Source: JBBQLG01 sp964251665
Lineage (GTDB): Bacteria; Bacteroidota; Bacteroidia; Cytophagales; Spirosomataceae
Length of the DNA: 64,000 nucleotides
Assembly: GCA_964251665.1 (NCBI GenBank)
Contig: CAXUKO010000004.1
Location: forward strand, 350,419 to 414,418
Reading direction: 5' to 3'
The translations under genes were made by a program, and so were the position numbers. Positions within the stretch are counted from its first letter, which is position 1; every line of letters begins with the position of its first letter. The notes beneath the pieces are model-generated. The model had not been told where the DNA came from, ran no database searches, and worked only from the letters and a program-made list of their open reading frames with translations. Shown one piece after another: positions 53,359 to 60,868 of this stretch.

Positions 53359-54597
53359 CTACCACTTCGTCTTTTTGTACCCGGCCACTGAGTAGTACAA
53401 AATGAATCCGAAGAGCGGCAACAGCAGGGCGTAGGCTCCGCGTGGGCTAACCGCGTCGGTCAGGTATCCATGAAGTAGTGGGAGCAGAGCACCCCCCGAA
53501 ATACCCATGATGAGCAGTGCCGAACCCAGTTTCGTGAATGAGCCGAGCCGGTTCAGGGCTAAGGGCCAGATGGCGGGCCAGATCGGAGCCAGCCCAAATC
53601 CGAGCAGGGCCACGCAAAGTACTGATGTAAACCCAGTTGTCAGGATAGCCGCCGTGGTGAGCACCAGCCCCCAGATTGCACCGAAGCGGAGGGCCGCCTG
53701 CTGCGAAATATACCTTGGAATTAGAATAATGCCCAGCACGTAACCCGCCAATAGCCCGTAGAGCGTGTAAGTAGTGAAGTACTTGGCCTCGTCATTACCG
53801 AAGCCAATGGCTTTACCATAGTTGATAATCGTATCGCCGGAAATTACCTCGGCCCCGACGTAGCAGAACAGGGCTGCCACACCAAGGACAAGGTTCGGAA
53901 ACTGCCAGATGCTGGTATAGGCACGCGTAGACAAACCCGTTGCATCGTCCGCCACATCGTCCTGCTCTTCGGATACTTCAGGTAAGGTCGAATACCGGAT
54001 CAGAACGGCCAGAACCACCAGCACAGCGGTGAGAATCAGGTAGGGGGTAACCACTTTTTCGAGACTGGCCGTACCGGAAACAGCGTTGGCGGTGCCCAGG
54101 AACAGGCCACCGAAAATAAATTGACTAATAATACCGGCCAGTTTGTTGGCAATACCCAGAAAGCTGATGCGCTGGGCGGCACTCTCGCGCGGTCCCAGAA
54201 TGGTAGCGTACGGGTTAGATGCCGTTTGAAGCACCGTCAGGCCAATACCAATCAGGAACAGGCCGATGAGAAACAGGGGGTACGAACCAGCTTTAGCGGC
54301 TGGTACGAAGATCAGCGTGCCGATAGCCATGACGAACAACCCCAGCGACATTCCGTTTTTGAAACCCGTTCGTTTCAGTACAGCCGACGAGGGAATGGCC
54401 ATCAGCGTATAGGAAATAAAGAAAGCAAAGGCGACTAAATTGGAGCCGACGGTGCTGAGATTGAAGGCCTGTTTAAAAAATGCAATCAACACACTGTTGA
54501 CCCAGGTAACGAAGCCGAAGATAAAAAACAGGGCACCAATAATCAGGAGTGGGCCCATGTAGGCATTGGTTTTAGCCGGGGTTGCGGTTGGGGTCAT
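53359..54597 (-). CDS. FucP-type sugar MFS transporter
   Basis: The 412-residue product has 12 predicted membrane helices. The start MTPTATPAKTNAYMGPLLII is followed by IFGFVTWVNSVLIAFFKQAF and FLIGIGLTVLQTASNPYATI, which are typical of the FHS/FucP subfamily (L-fucose, glucose/galactose permeases). It would import a monosaccharide with protons. The gene abuts galK directly. The promoter is likely in the gap 54598-54650. Confidence 0.92.
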   Translation of the reverse strand: MTPTATPAKTNAYMGPLLIIGALFFIFGFVTWVNSVLIAFFKQAFNLSTVGSNLVAFAFFISYTLMAIPSSAVLKRTGFKNGMSLGLFVMAIGTLIFVPAAKAGSYPLFLIGLFLIGIGLTVLQTASNPYATILGPRESAAQRISFLGIANKLAGIISQFIFGGLFLGTANAVSGTASLEKVVTPYLILTAVLVVLAVLIRYSTLPEVSEEQDDVADDATGLSTRAYTSIWQFPNLVLGVAALFCYVGAEVISGDTIINYGKAIGFGNDEAKYFTTYTLYGLLAGYVLGIILIPRYISQQAALRFGAIWGLVLTTAAILTTGFTSVLCVALLGFGLAPIWPAIWPLALNRLGSFTKLGSALLIMGISGGALLPLLHGYLTDAVSPRGAYALLLPLFGFILYYSVAGYKKTKW

Positions 54598-54650
54598 AAT
54601 GGTTCAGGGGAAATAGGAGTTGCAAAGTAAAGCAAATAGCAGAAAGGCTA

Positions 54651-55094
54651 TTACTCAGGATTTGGCAAATTCTCAATGTCAAGTAAATCCTGAGGTCTGC
54701 CAACGGCCCGTTTATTCTTAATCAACTCCCGAAGGTTGATAAAATTAACGGCTATTCCCTGAATAGTCAGGACAAGTCGATTCTGGAAACATTCGTCAAA
54801 GGTAACGCCGGGCGTAAACGTCATTACATCAATCTGGTTATCATACCGGCTGAAGGACAGGTAGCTGGGAATACGGATAAAGTCGCTAAGTTCAAACTCG
54901 TCATTTGTGTAACCATACCTATTCATGACAATCAGCAGCCGCTCCGCATTGTCAATACTGGGCCGCACGAAAATGTCAACATCACCCGTCGTGCGCAGGT
55001 AACCGTGAGCGATTACAGCATGGCCCCCTAAAACGACGTAGTCAACGTTTTCTTCGTTCAGCAGGTGAACGAAGCTTAAGTAGGTAATTTCCAT
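54651..55094 (-). CDS. Nucleotidyltransferase (MNT-like/DUF6036-type)
   Basis: The 147-residue product contains the nucleotidyltransferase core VDYVVLGGHAVIAHGYLRTT with GDVDIFVRP right after it (GG...D-x-D motif) and a further Asp in NQIDVMTFTPG, so the fold and metal-binding residues look complete. Proteins of this family occur in toxin-antitoxin and defence contexts and as solitary genes. It starts 53 bp inside the small upstream gene. It could be the toxin, or the modifying antitoxin, of a pair; the evidence is only the gene arrangement. Confidence 0.8.
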   Translation of the reverse strand: MEITYLSFVHLLNEENVDYVVLGGHAVIAHGYLRTTGDVDIFVRPSIDNAERLLIVMNRYGYTNDEFELSDFIRIPSYLSFSRYDNQIDVMTFTPGVTFDECFQNRLVLTIQGIAVNFINLRELIKNKRAVGRPQDLLDIENLPNPE

Positions 55095-55251
55095 ATAAGG
55101 GTGGATTCGCTGGATTGGCTGCGTAAATGGCTTTGGCTTGAAGAATAAGCTGCAAGGCTGCTTCTAGCCGCTCCTGCGGTGTTTTGGCGTGCCAATACGC
55201 TTTGTCGTATCCCGGAATCTGATCGGGTGAGGTCGACTTTCGGATGGTCAT
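55042..55251 (-). CDS. Small protein overlapping the nucleotidyltransferase gene
   Basis: The 69-residue product (starting MTIRKSTSPDQIPGYDKAYW) is rich in charged and Ala residues with a central helix QERLEAALQLILQAKAIYAA. Its 3' end overlaps the nucleotidyltransferase gene by 53 bp in another frame, a typical arrangement for small coupled partner genes. I do not recognise the family by name. It may be a small partner or antitoxin; no other evidence. Confidence 0.65.
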   Translation of the reverse strand: MTIRKSTSPDQIPGYDKAYWHAKTPQERLEAALQLILQAKAIYAANPANPPLYGNYLLKLRSPAERRKR

Positions 55252-55266
55252 GTAGCTGGTTTATAC

Positions 55267-56023
55267 ACGTCGTTTAGCGCAAAAATGGGCTTGTTGGAGC
55301 AATAATCTTATGTGGTACAAATGAACAACTATCAGGTAAACGACACATAATACCAGTTGCCCGATAGCTGGTACCAGTTCGTAAGATCATAGAGAACACG
55401 TGGATAACTTCCTTTCGGATATGTCCTTCTTAAGATTGTGGGGTCATTAATGAAGGCAAATCCGTAGCCATTATCAAGGAAGCGGTCGAACGTAAATAAC
55501 ACATCCTTGCCCTCGTTTGTACAATCAACCTCGATAACGCTCGTTTCGGTTAATAAGTCGACTATCTGTCTTCGTTCGGCTCCTGTCAACGTTGAGTCTT
55601 TTGGGTTTGTCAGGGTGTTTTTATTGAGCGAACAATTGCCTTTCGATCGTAGAATAACAGCTACCTGACTGAATGCATTCTGATGATTACTCAAATAGGC
55701 TTTGGCCGAAATCGTCCACAGATCAAGTTGATAACTAAGCCAGACCAGGCAAAGAAATAAAGGAACTGCCCAATTCCTAAACCAGTACTCGACGGGTAGA
55801 GAACGTACCTGTATCAGCAGAAGAATGAATACAATAAATTTGCCGAGCATGAATCCGAATTCATGACCGAGCCCCCAGCTAAAGTCTTGAATTTGCAGGA
55901 TTAGGTAGAGTAGACTCAAGACAATGACTTTGCTTCGGATGGTTAGCGGAGGAATAGACAGAAAAGACATGCGTGGCCTATTCAATTAATAAACGTCGTT
56001 TAGCGCAAAAATCGGTTTGTTGG
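55267..56023. repeat. Imperfect 31-bp direct repeat flanking a membrane-protein gene
   Basis: Positions 55267-55297 and 55993-56023 are a direct repeat: the first 20 bases are identical and 29 of 31 in total. The right copy is the 3' end of the GH109-like gene (reading KPIFALNDVY then stop); the left copy keeps the same reading but lies between the small ORF (ends 55251) and the membrane-protein gene. It looks like a duplicated gene end. Confidence 0.8.
55332..55985 (-). CDS. Membrane protein of unknown function
   Basis: The 217-residue product has about three membrane helices in residues 18-95 (VIVLSLLYLILQIQDFSWGL, FGFMLGKFIVFILLLIQVRS, WAVPLFLCLVWLSYQLDLW), then a soluble domain of about 120 residues (with CSLNKNTLTNP, GAERRQIVDLLTE and FDRFLDNGYGFAFINDP). 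I do not recognise it. It sits between the two 31-bp repeats and its start codon nearly abuts the stop of the GH109-like gene. It may have entered by the event that duplicated that gene end. Confidence 0.65.
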   Translation of the reverse strand: MNRPRMSFLSIPPLTIRSKVIVLSLLYLILQIQDFSWGLGHEFGFMLGKFIVFILLLIQVRSLPVEYWFRNWAVPLFLCLVWLSYQLDLWTISAKAYLSNHQNAFSQVAVILRSKGNCSLNKNTLTNPKDSTLTGAERRQIVDLLTETSVIEVDCTNEGKDVLFTFDRFLDNGYGFAFINDPTILRRTYPKGSYPRVLYDLTNWYQLSGNWYYVSFT

Positions 56024-57386
56024 TCTGCCACTTGCCCCGCGTAAAATCAGGGATGGCGACCGGTTTGCTGCCCCCCGCAATGCTCTCTTCCGACAAGGGA
56101 CTGATCGCACTCCAGACAGCCGCATCGTAGACGTCAATCGGCGGCTGGGTTTTATTCTTTACAGACTCGATGAACGCCCGGATTACAAAAAAGTCGATGC
56201 CGCCATGACCTGCTTTTTCAGCCGAACCCACGTGGGTCTTCCAGAGGGGATGGTCATATTTATCCTGATACCCCGCAAAAGGCTCCCAAGTGTGCGCTTT
56301 TGGGCTAGTGCCTTCCAGGTAAATCATATCGTTGTCATCCATCCAGATGCCGTTGGTGCCCTGCGCCCGAAAACCAAGCGAGTAGGGGCGGGGAGAGTTG
56401 GTGTCGTGCATAATCACGATGTTCTCCCCATTGGCGCACTGAATCACCGTCGTAATAACATCACCGAGTTTAAAATTAACGCTGGCGTTGGGATGATTGG
56501 CACCACCCTGATCGACGACGTATTTATGGAGCCCGCGCGATTTAGTGGCGGTCGATGTCAGGCTGACAAAGCGGTTGCCCCGGTTGATATTGAACCAGTG
56601 CGCCACCGGGCCGAGGCCGTGGGTCGGGTAAATATCGCCGTTGCGGTCAACGGAGTGCTGCGTGCGCCAGCGGGCTTCGGCATAGCCTTTTGCGCCAAAC
56701 TCAGCGCCACCGCCCGCGTAGTGCTTGCCGTCGTTGAACTTTACCGCCCGCAGATCGTGCTGATAGCCACAGTGAGCGTAGGTCATCTCGCCAAACATCC
56801 CCTGCCGGATCATGTTCAGCACCGCCATCACGTCGCGCCGGTAACAAACATTTTCCAGAATCATACAGGGCATACCGGTTTTTTCCGATGTGTTCACCAG
56901 ATCCCAGGATTCCTGAAGCGTCACCGTAGCCGACACTTCAACCCCGGCGTATTTCCCTGCTTTCATGGTGGCAACGGCCATTGGGGTGTGCCATTCCCAG
57001 GGGGTGGCAATGATCACGCCATCCAGATCGTCGCGTTTCAACATCTGCAAAAAGGCTTCCTTGCCGTTGGTATAAGCCTCGGGTAGTTTACGGCCTGCTT
57101 TCTGAATCAGGGCATTCGTCAGACTGATGGCTTCGGGATCAGGGTCGCAGATAGCGGGTATAAGTACATCGTCGCGGTAGAGTGCCTGCTCCACATGGTT
57201 GCGGCCCCGCGACCCCACGCCAATGAACCCCAGACGAACTTTCTCCAGAGGAGCAACCCGGCCGACTGATGATCCGGTTAGCAGGCCCGGCAGAAGAGAA
57301 GACGTAGCGACCCCGGCTAAGGCCGTAGTACGAATAAAGTGGCGTCGGGTAGTTTGCACGGGATGATGGAGCTTGATTATGTACAA
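55986..57386 (-). CDS. GH109-like Gfo/Idh/MocA oxidoreductase with TAT signal
   Basis: The 466-residue product has a twin-arginine-type signal TTRRHFIRTTALAGVATSSL. The N-terminal Rossmann domain has VRLGFIGVGSRGRNHVEQAL. Blocks CYRRDVMAVLNMIRQGMFGE, AHCGYQHDLRAVKFNDGKHY and DIYPTHGLGPVAHWFNINRG match the GH109 family (alpha-N-acetylgalactosaminidase, NAD-dependent glycosidase). It is probably exported folded with NAD. Whether it hydrolyses a glycan, or is a dehydrogenase, is not settled by sequence. The C-terminal end (KPIFALNDVY) is duplicated downstream. Confidence 0.86.
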   Translation of the reverse strand: MYIIKLHHPVQTTRRHFIRTTALAGVATSSLLPGLLTGSSVGRVAPLEKVRLGFIGVGSRGRNHVEQALYRDDVLIPAICDPDPEAISLTNALIQKAGRKLPEAYTNGKEAFLQMLKRDDLDGVIIATPWEWHTPMAVATMKAGKYAGVEVSATVTLQESWDLVNTSEKTGMPCMILENVCYRRDVMAVLNMIRQGMFGEMTYAHCGYQHDLRAVKFNDGKHYAGGGAEFGAKGYAEARWRTQHSVDRNGDIYPTHGLGPVAHWFNINRGNRFVSLTSTATKSRGLHKYVVDQGGANHPNASVNFKLGDVITTVIQCANGENIVIMHDTNSPRPYSLGFRAQGTNGIWMDDNDMIYLEGTSPKAHTWEPFAGYQDKYDHPLWKTHVGSAEKAGHGGIDFFVIRAFIESVKNKTQPPIDVYDAAVWSAISPLSEESIAGGSKPVAIPDFTRGKWQTNKPIFALNDVY

Positions 57387-57667
57387 AAAAACGGATTTTC
57401 ACGGGTTTATCCGCATTGACGTATGGTTTATTACTCGTTATCCCAGTGAATAATGTGGCGGAACGAAAGACAACCTTTAGGCGTTTACCCTCTGAAGCTG
57501 TTTGTGTTCTGTTTAAGATTTTTAGACAAACGTTGAACAAAATAACGTTAGTCACCGTTAGTTAAATAACACACTCCCTAAGCGCACTGACCACACGCTT
57601 TACGGCCGCTGAGTATGGTACACACACTTTGTACAGACCCGCGACCGGATTATTGGTTTCTAAACAC

Positions 57668-58087
57668 ATGACAACCCCCCGAGTGGCTGTGTTTCGCAAG
57701 GAGCACTTCAATGCGGCACATCGTCTAAACAATCCGAACTGGTCCGACGAAAAGAACAGCCGGGTTTATGGCAAGTGCAACAATCCAAACTACCACGGTC
57801 ATAATTATGACCTCATTGTGCAGGTAACTGGCCCTATTGATGCCGAAACGGGCTATGTGATTGACATGAAATACCTCGGCGATCTGATTAAGCAACACGT
57901 TACAGACCGATTTGACCACAAAAATCTGAACCTGGATACCGACGAGTTTCGTGATCTGAACCCCTCGGCCGAAAACATCGCCATTGTCATTTATGACATT
58001 CTGCGTGCCCAACTTGATTCTTCACTTGATCTTAAAATCCGGCTCTATGAAACCGAACGGAACTTCGTTGAATACCCCACACACTAA
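57668..58087 (+). CDS. 6-pyruvoyl-tetrahydropterin synthase/QueD-like protein
   Basis: The frame is open from 57629; ATG 57668 (MTTPRVAVFRKEHFNAAHRL) gives 139 residues. It has the metal-binding His pattern: HFNAAHRL, NYHGHNYDL and the later DHKNLNLD. The protein has the T-fold and could be QueD (6-carboxytetrahydropterin synthase) or PTPS. It is followed by, and overlaps, the folE gene, so a tetrahydropterin or queuosine pathway is likely. Residues that distinguish the two reactions (catalytic Cys in GKCNNPN) are present but not decisive. Confidence 0.88.
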   Translation: MTTPRVAVFRKEHFNAAHRLNNPNWSDEKNSRVYGKCNNPNYHGHNYDLIVQVTGPIDAETGYVIDMKYLGDLIKQHVTDRFDHKNLNLDTDEFRDLNPSAENIAIVIYDILRAQLDSSLDLKIRLYETERNFVEYPTH

Positions 58088-58781
58088 CGGTACAACTTTG
58101 AACGGAACTCATTTACACGACGATTTAATCGACGACATGGGCGATGCACACGCCAGTCCCTCGCTCGAAACACCCCTGCGCGATGATGCCTTCGACCTGG
58201 ATGATGAACTCAAAATTGAACTCATCACCGAGCATTTCCGCGAAATCATGCAGATTATGGGCCTCGACCTGACCGACGACAGTCTGAAAGGAACGCCCCG
58301 GCGCGTGGCTAAGATGTACGTTAACGAAACCTTTAGCGGATTAAATCCAGCCAACAAACCGGTACCCACACTGTTCGAAAACAAGTACCAGTACAACCAG
58401 ATGCTGGTCGAGAAAGATATCACGGTCCAGTCGTACTGCGAACACCATTTCGTGCCGATTATTGGTAAAGCATACGTGGCGTATATAGCTAATGGACAGG
58501 TGATTGGCCTTTCTAAACTAAACCGGATTGTGCAGTATTTTTCCAAGCGGCCGCAGGTTCAGGAACGTCTGACGATGCAGATTGCCGACGAACTGCGCCG
58601 GGCCTTAGGTACCGAAGATGTTGCCGTGATTATCGACGCCAAACACCTGTGCGTATCGACGCGGGGCGTACACGATACGGCCAGTACGACCATCACGACG
58701 GCCTACAGCGGTAAGTTTGAAGACGAAGCCACCCGTCAGGAACTGCTACGCTACATTGGCATGTCCAACGCGACGATTTAA
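58047..58781 (+). CDS. folE: GTP cyclohydrolase I
   Basis: The start is either ATG 58047 (244 residues, overlapping the QueD-like gene by 41 bp) or ATG 58137 (214 residues). I list 58047, because an N-terminal Thr/Asn/Asp-rich extension appears in frame; neither is certain. The catalytic core has SLKGTPRRVAKMYVNETFSG, QSYCEHHFVPIIGKAYVAYI, LSKLNRIVQYFSKRPQVQER and HLCVSTRGVHDTASTTIT with the zinc Cys and His residues (CEHH and C in HLC). It converts GTP to dihydroneopterin triphosphate, the first step of folate, pterin or queuosine synthesis. Confidence 0.93.
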   Translation: MKPNGTSLNTPHTNGTTLNGTHLHDDLIDDMGDAHASPSLETPLRDDAFDLDDELKIELITEHFREIMQIMGLDLTDDSLKGTPRRVAKMYVNETFSGLNPANKPVPTLFENKYQYNQMLVEKDITVQSYCEHHFVPIIGKAYVAYIANGQVIGLSKLNRIVQYFSKRPQVQERLTMQIADELRRALGTEDVAVIIDAKHLCVSTRGVHDTASTTITTAYSGKFEDEATRQELLRYIGMSNATI

Positions 58782-58822
58782 CGGAAACCTGAGGTGTTAC
58801 CAGCCTGTCAGGTTTATTACAG

Positions 58823-58866
58823 AAAAGCAAAACCCGGATGTTATACGCCGGGTTTTGCTTTTTTTA
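58823..58866 (+). terminator. Intrinsic terminator after folE
   Basis: A 15-bp stem (about 58823-58837 with 58848-58862) with a 10-base loop is followed by a T-run. It lies 42 bases past the folE stop and 43 bases before the SDR start. Confidence 0.88.
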
Positions 58867-58908
58867 TAGTGTACTCTTAATCACCGGCGTATCATACCGG
58901 ATTACTTT

Positions 58909-59607
58909 ATGCAAGGCAAGAACATTTTTATTATTGGTGCCAGCTCCGGGATTGGCCACGCGCTGGCCCTGACGCTGCAACAACAGGGAGCCACTTTATT
59001 CACCGCTGGTCGGCAGCAACCCGAAGGCATCCAATCGACGCACCTGACCTGGGATGTGACGCAGCCCGTTGGTGAAAGCCTGAGCCAACTCCCCGACACG
59101 CTGCACGGACTGGTGTATTGTCCCGGCACGATCAACCTCAAACCGTTTCAGCGGTTAGACGTAGCCGCTTATCAGGCCGATTTTCAGATAAATGTTCTGG
59201 GAGCCGTATCGGCCCTGCACGCGGCTTATCCGGCGCTCAAAAAGTCGAAAGCGGCCAGTGTGGTGCTGTTTAGTACGGTAGCGGCAAAGCTGGGAATGGG
59301 GATGCACTCGTCGGTGGCAGTGTCTAAATCGGCCATCGAAGGACTGGCCAAGTCGCTGGCGGCCGAGTTTGCGCCGTACAACATTCGGGTGAACGCCGTA
59401 GCCCCTTCGCTGACGGATACGCCCATGGCGCAGTTTCTGCTCAGCGACGAAAACAAACGGGAAGCAGGTGCCAAACGGCATCCCCTCAATCGGGTAGGTA
59501 CGCCACAGGACATTGCCGGAATGGCCGCTTACCTGCTCTCCGACCAGGCCGCCTGGATTACCGGGCAGGTCATTGGCGTCGACGGCGGAATGGGAAGTCT
59601 GAAATAA
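58909..59607 (+). CDS. SDR family oxidoreductase with an atypical active site
   Basis: The 232-residue product has the Rossmann NAD(P) motif IFIIGASSGIGHALALTL (6-23), catalytic-type Ser 122 in VLFSTVAA, and Lys 140. The usual YxxxK is VxxxK (V136-A-V-S-K140); the Tyr that donates the proton is missing, and the NNAG motif is CPGT. The C-terminal half (APYNIRVNAVAPSLTDTPMA, GQVIGVDGGMG) is typical. It is thus a SDR that may not catalyse ordinary dehydrogenation. It is convergent with the TIM-barrel gene, the two separated by a large palindrome. Confidence 0.86.
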   Translation: MQGKNIFIIGASSGIGHALALTLQQQGATLFTAGRQQPEGIQSTHLTWDVTQPVGESLSQLPDTLHGLVYCPGTINLKPFQRLDVAAYQADFQINVLGAVSALHAAYPALKKSKAASVVLFSTVAAKLGMGMHSSVAVSKSAIEGLAKSLAAEFAPYNIRVNAVAPSLTDTPMAQFLLSDENKREAGAKRHPLNRVGTPQDIAGMAAYLLSDQAAWITGQVIGVDGGMGSLK

Positions 59608-59689
59608 TGAGTGAATTGGTGAATGAGTGATTGAGTGAATGATACAACCAAACATTCACTCAATCACTCATTCACCAATTCACTCATTA
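59605..59689. repeat. 37-bp perfect inverted repeat across two convergent stop codons
   Basis: Positions 59605-59641 and 59653-59689 are exact reverse complements, with an 11-base loop. The arms consist of repeated TGAAT/GAGTGA words and contain the TAA of the SDR gene on the left arm and that of the TIM-barrel gene on the right arm. There is no T-run after either arm. It probably acts as a bidirectional transcript end or stabiliser, or is a dispersed intergenic repeat. Confidence 0.9.
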
Positions 59690-60625
59690 AACTATCGGTC
59701 CGACCCGCTCCAGCAACTCTTTGGTTTTGCGGATGCCGGTATACTCGTCTAATTTGTCGCCTTCGTATTCGATGCCGGCAATGCCCCGAAACCCGCTGTC
59801 TTTCACTATTTTCATGATGCGGGCGTAGTCCGTTTCGACGCAATTGTTTTGGGCGTCGAAGTCGTACGTTTTCGCGGATACGCCTTTAGCGTAGGGCATC
59901 ATCTCCTGCGTGCCCTTGTAGCGGTCATACTCCTGAACGCACTTATTTCCGCCTTCACCCCCCTCACTGCGCTTCACGCAGAAATTACCGAAGTCGGGCA
60001 GGGTGCCTACGTTTTTCATGTTGATCTGCTTCATTACGCCCGACAGCCATTGCCCATCCGATGAGTAACCGCCGTGATTCTCAACAATGACGTTGATGTT
60101 CAACGGTTTGGCAAATTCACCCAGTTTACTCAGGCCCACAACAGCGGCTTTTGCCACTTCCTCGGCGGTGCCTTTGCCGTAGGCGTTCACGCGGATGGTT
60201 TTACAGCCGAGGTATTTGGCGCACTCCACCCATTTTTTGTGATTATCTACGGCCTTGTCCTGTAGTGCCGTATCCGTTTCCCCCATGCCGCCTTCCCCGT
60301 CGATCATGATAAGGTGATTGGTGACGCCGTTGTCTTTACAGCGGGTCAACAAGTCGTTCAGGTACGCCGTGTCATTGGCTTTATCCTTGAAAAATTGGTT
60401 TACGTACTCCACAATGCTGATGCCAAACTCTTTTCTGGCAATACCGGGAAAGTCGAGGTTGGTAATTTTACCGCTGCGCAAGGCCCGGTGGAGGGACCAT
60501 TCGGCCAGCGAAATATCGAAGAAAGCCTTCTTCTTTAGTGAATCGGCCCACAGGGTGCCGGGTAAAGCGGCTGCCGAGGCCAGCACACCAGCTTGTTTTA
60601 GAAATGAACGACGGTCGGTCAGCAT
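59687..60625 (-). CDS. Sugar phosphate isomerase/epimerase-like TIM-barrel protein with TAT signal
   Basis: I chose the ATG at 60625 (MLTDRRSFLKQAGVLASAAA), giving 312 residues with a twin-arginine signal (DRRSFLK). The rest is a xylose-isomerase-like AP2EC TIM barrel: FGISIVEYVNQFFKDKAN, NVIVENHGGYSSDGQW, GTLPDFGNFC and GFRGIAGIEYEG hold metal-binding acidic and His residues. Exported members of this family are common in Bacteroidota and often unassigned; sugar epimerisation or hydrolysis is plausible. It converges with the SDR. Confidence 0.87.
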   Translation of the reverse strand: MLTDRRSFLKQAGVLASAAALPGTLWADSLKKKAFFDISLAEWSLHRALRSGKITNLDFPGIARKEFGISIVEYVNQFFKDKANDTAYLNDLLTRCKDNGVTNHLIMIDGEGGMGETDTALQDKAVDNHKKWVECAKYLGCKTIRVNAYGKGTAEEVAKAAVVGLSKLGEFAKPLNINVIVENHGGYSSDGQWLSGVMKQINMKNVGTLPDFGNFCVKRSEGGEGGNKCVQEYDRYKGTQEMMPYAKGVSAKTYDFDAQNNCVETDYARIMKIVKDSGFRGIAGIEYEGDKLDEYTGIRKTKELLERVGPIV

Positions 60626-60680
60626 ACGAGAATAGGGGTTTAGGAGACGTTGACGGCGAAAAGTAAGGAAACTTACAGCC

Positions 60681-60714
60681 AAAAAAAAGGCTGGCCGTAG
60701 CGCGGCCAGCCTTT
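60681..60714 (-). terminator. Intrinsic terminator of the CDF transporter
   Basis: A 12-bp stem (60686-60697 with 60703-60714) with a 5-base loop is followed, on the minus strand, by a run of eight Ts (60681-60688 as As on the plus strand). It serves the minus-strand gene ending at 60869. Confidence 0.85.
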
Positions 60715-60868
60715 CCGATATGAATACAACCTGAATTGATGCGATAAGGGTAAGGGGTTAGGAGTTGGATACCGTACCAAATTTATCGTTGTAAAGTACA
60801 ATTAAATTTTTGAATGGTGCAATAACCAACAGATTAAAATTAGTTTGGGTGCTTTATTCCCAGACTAT

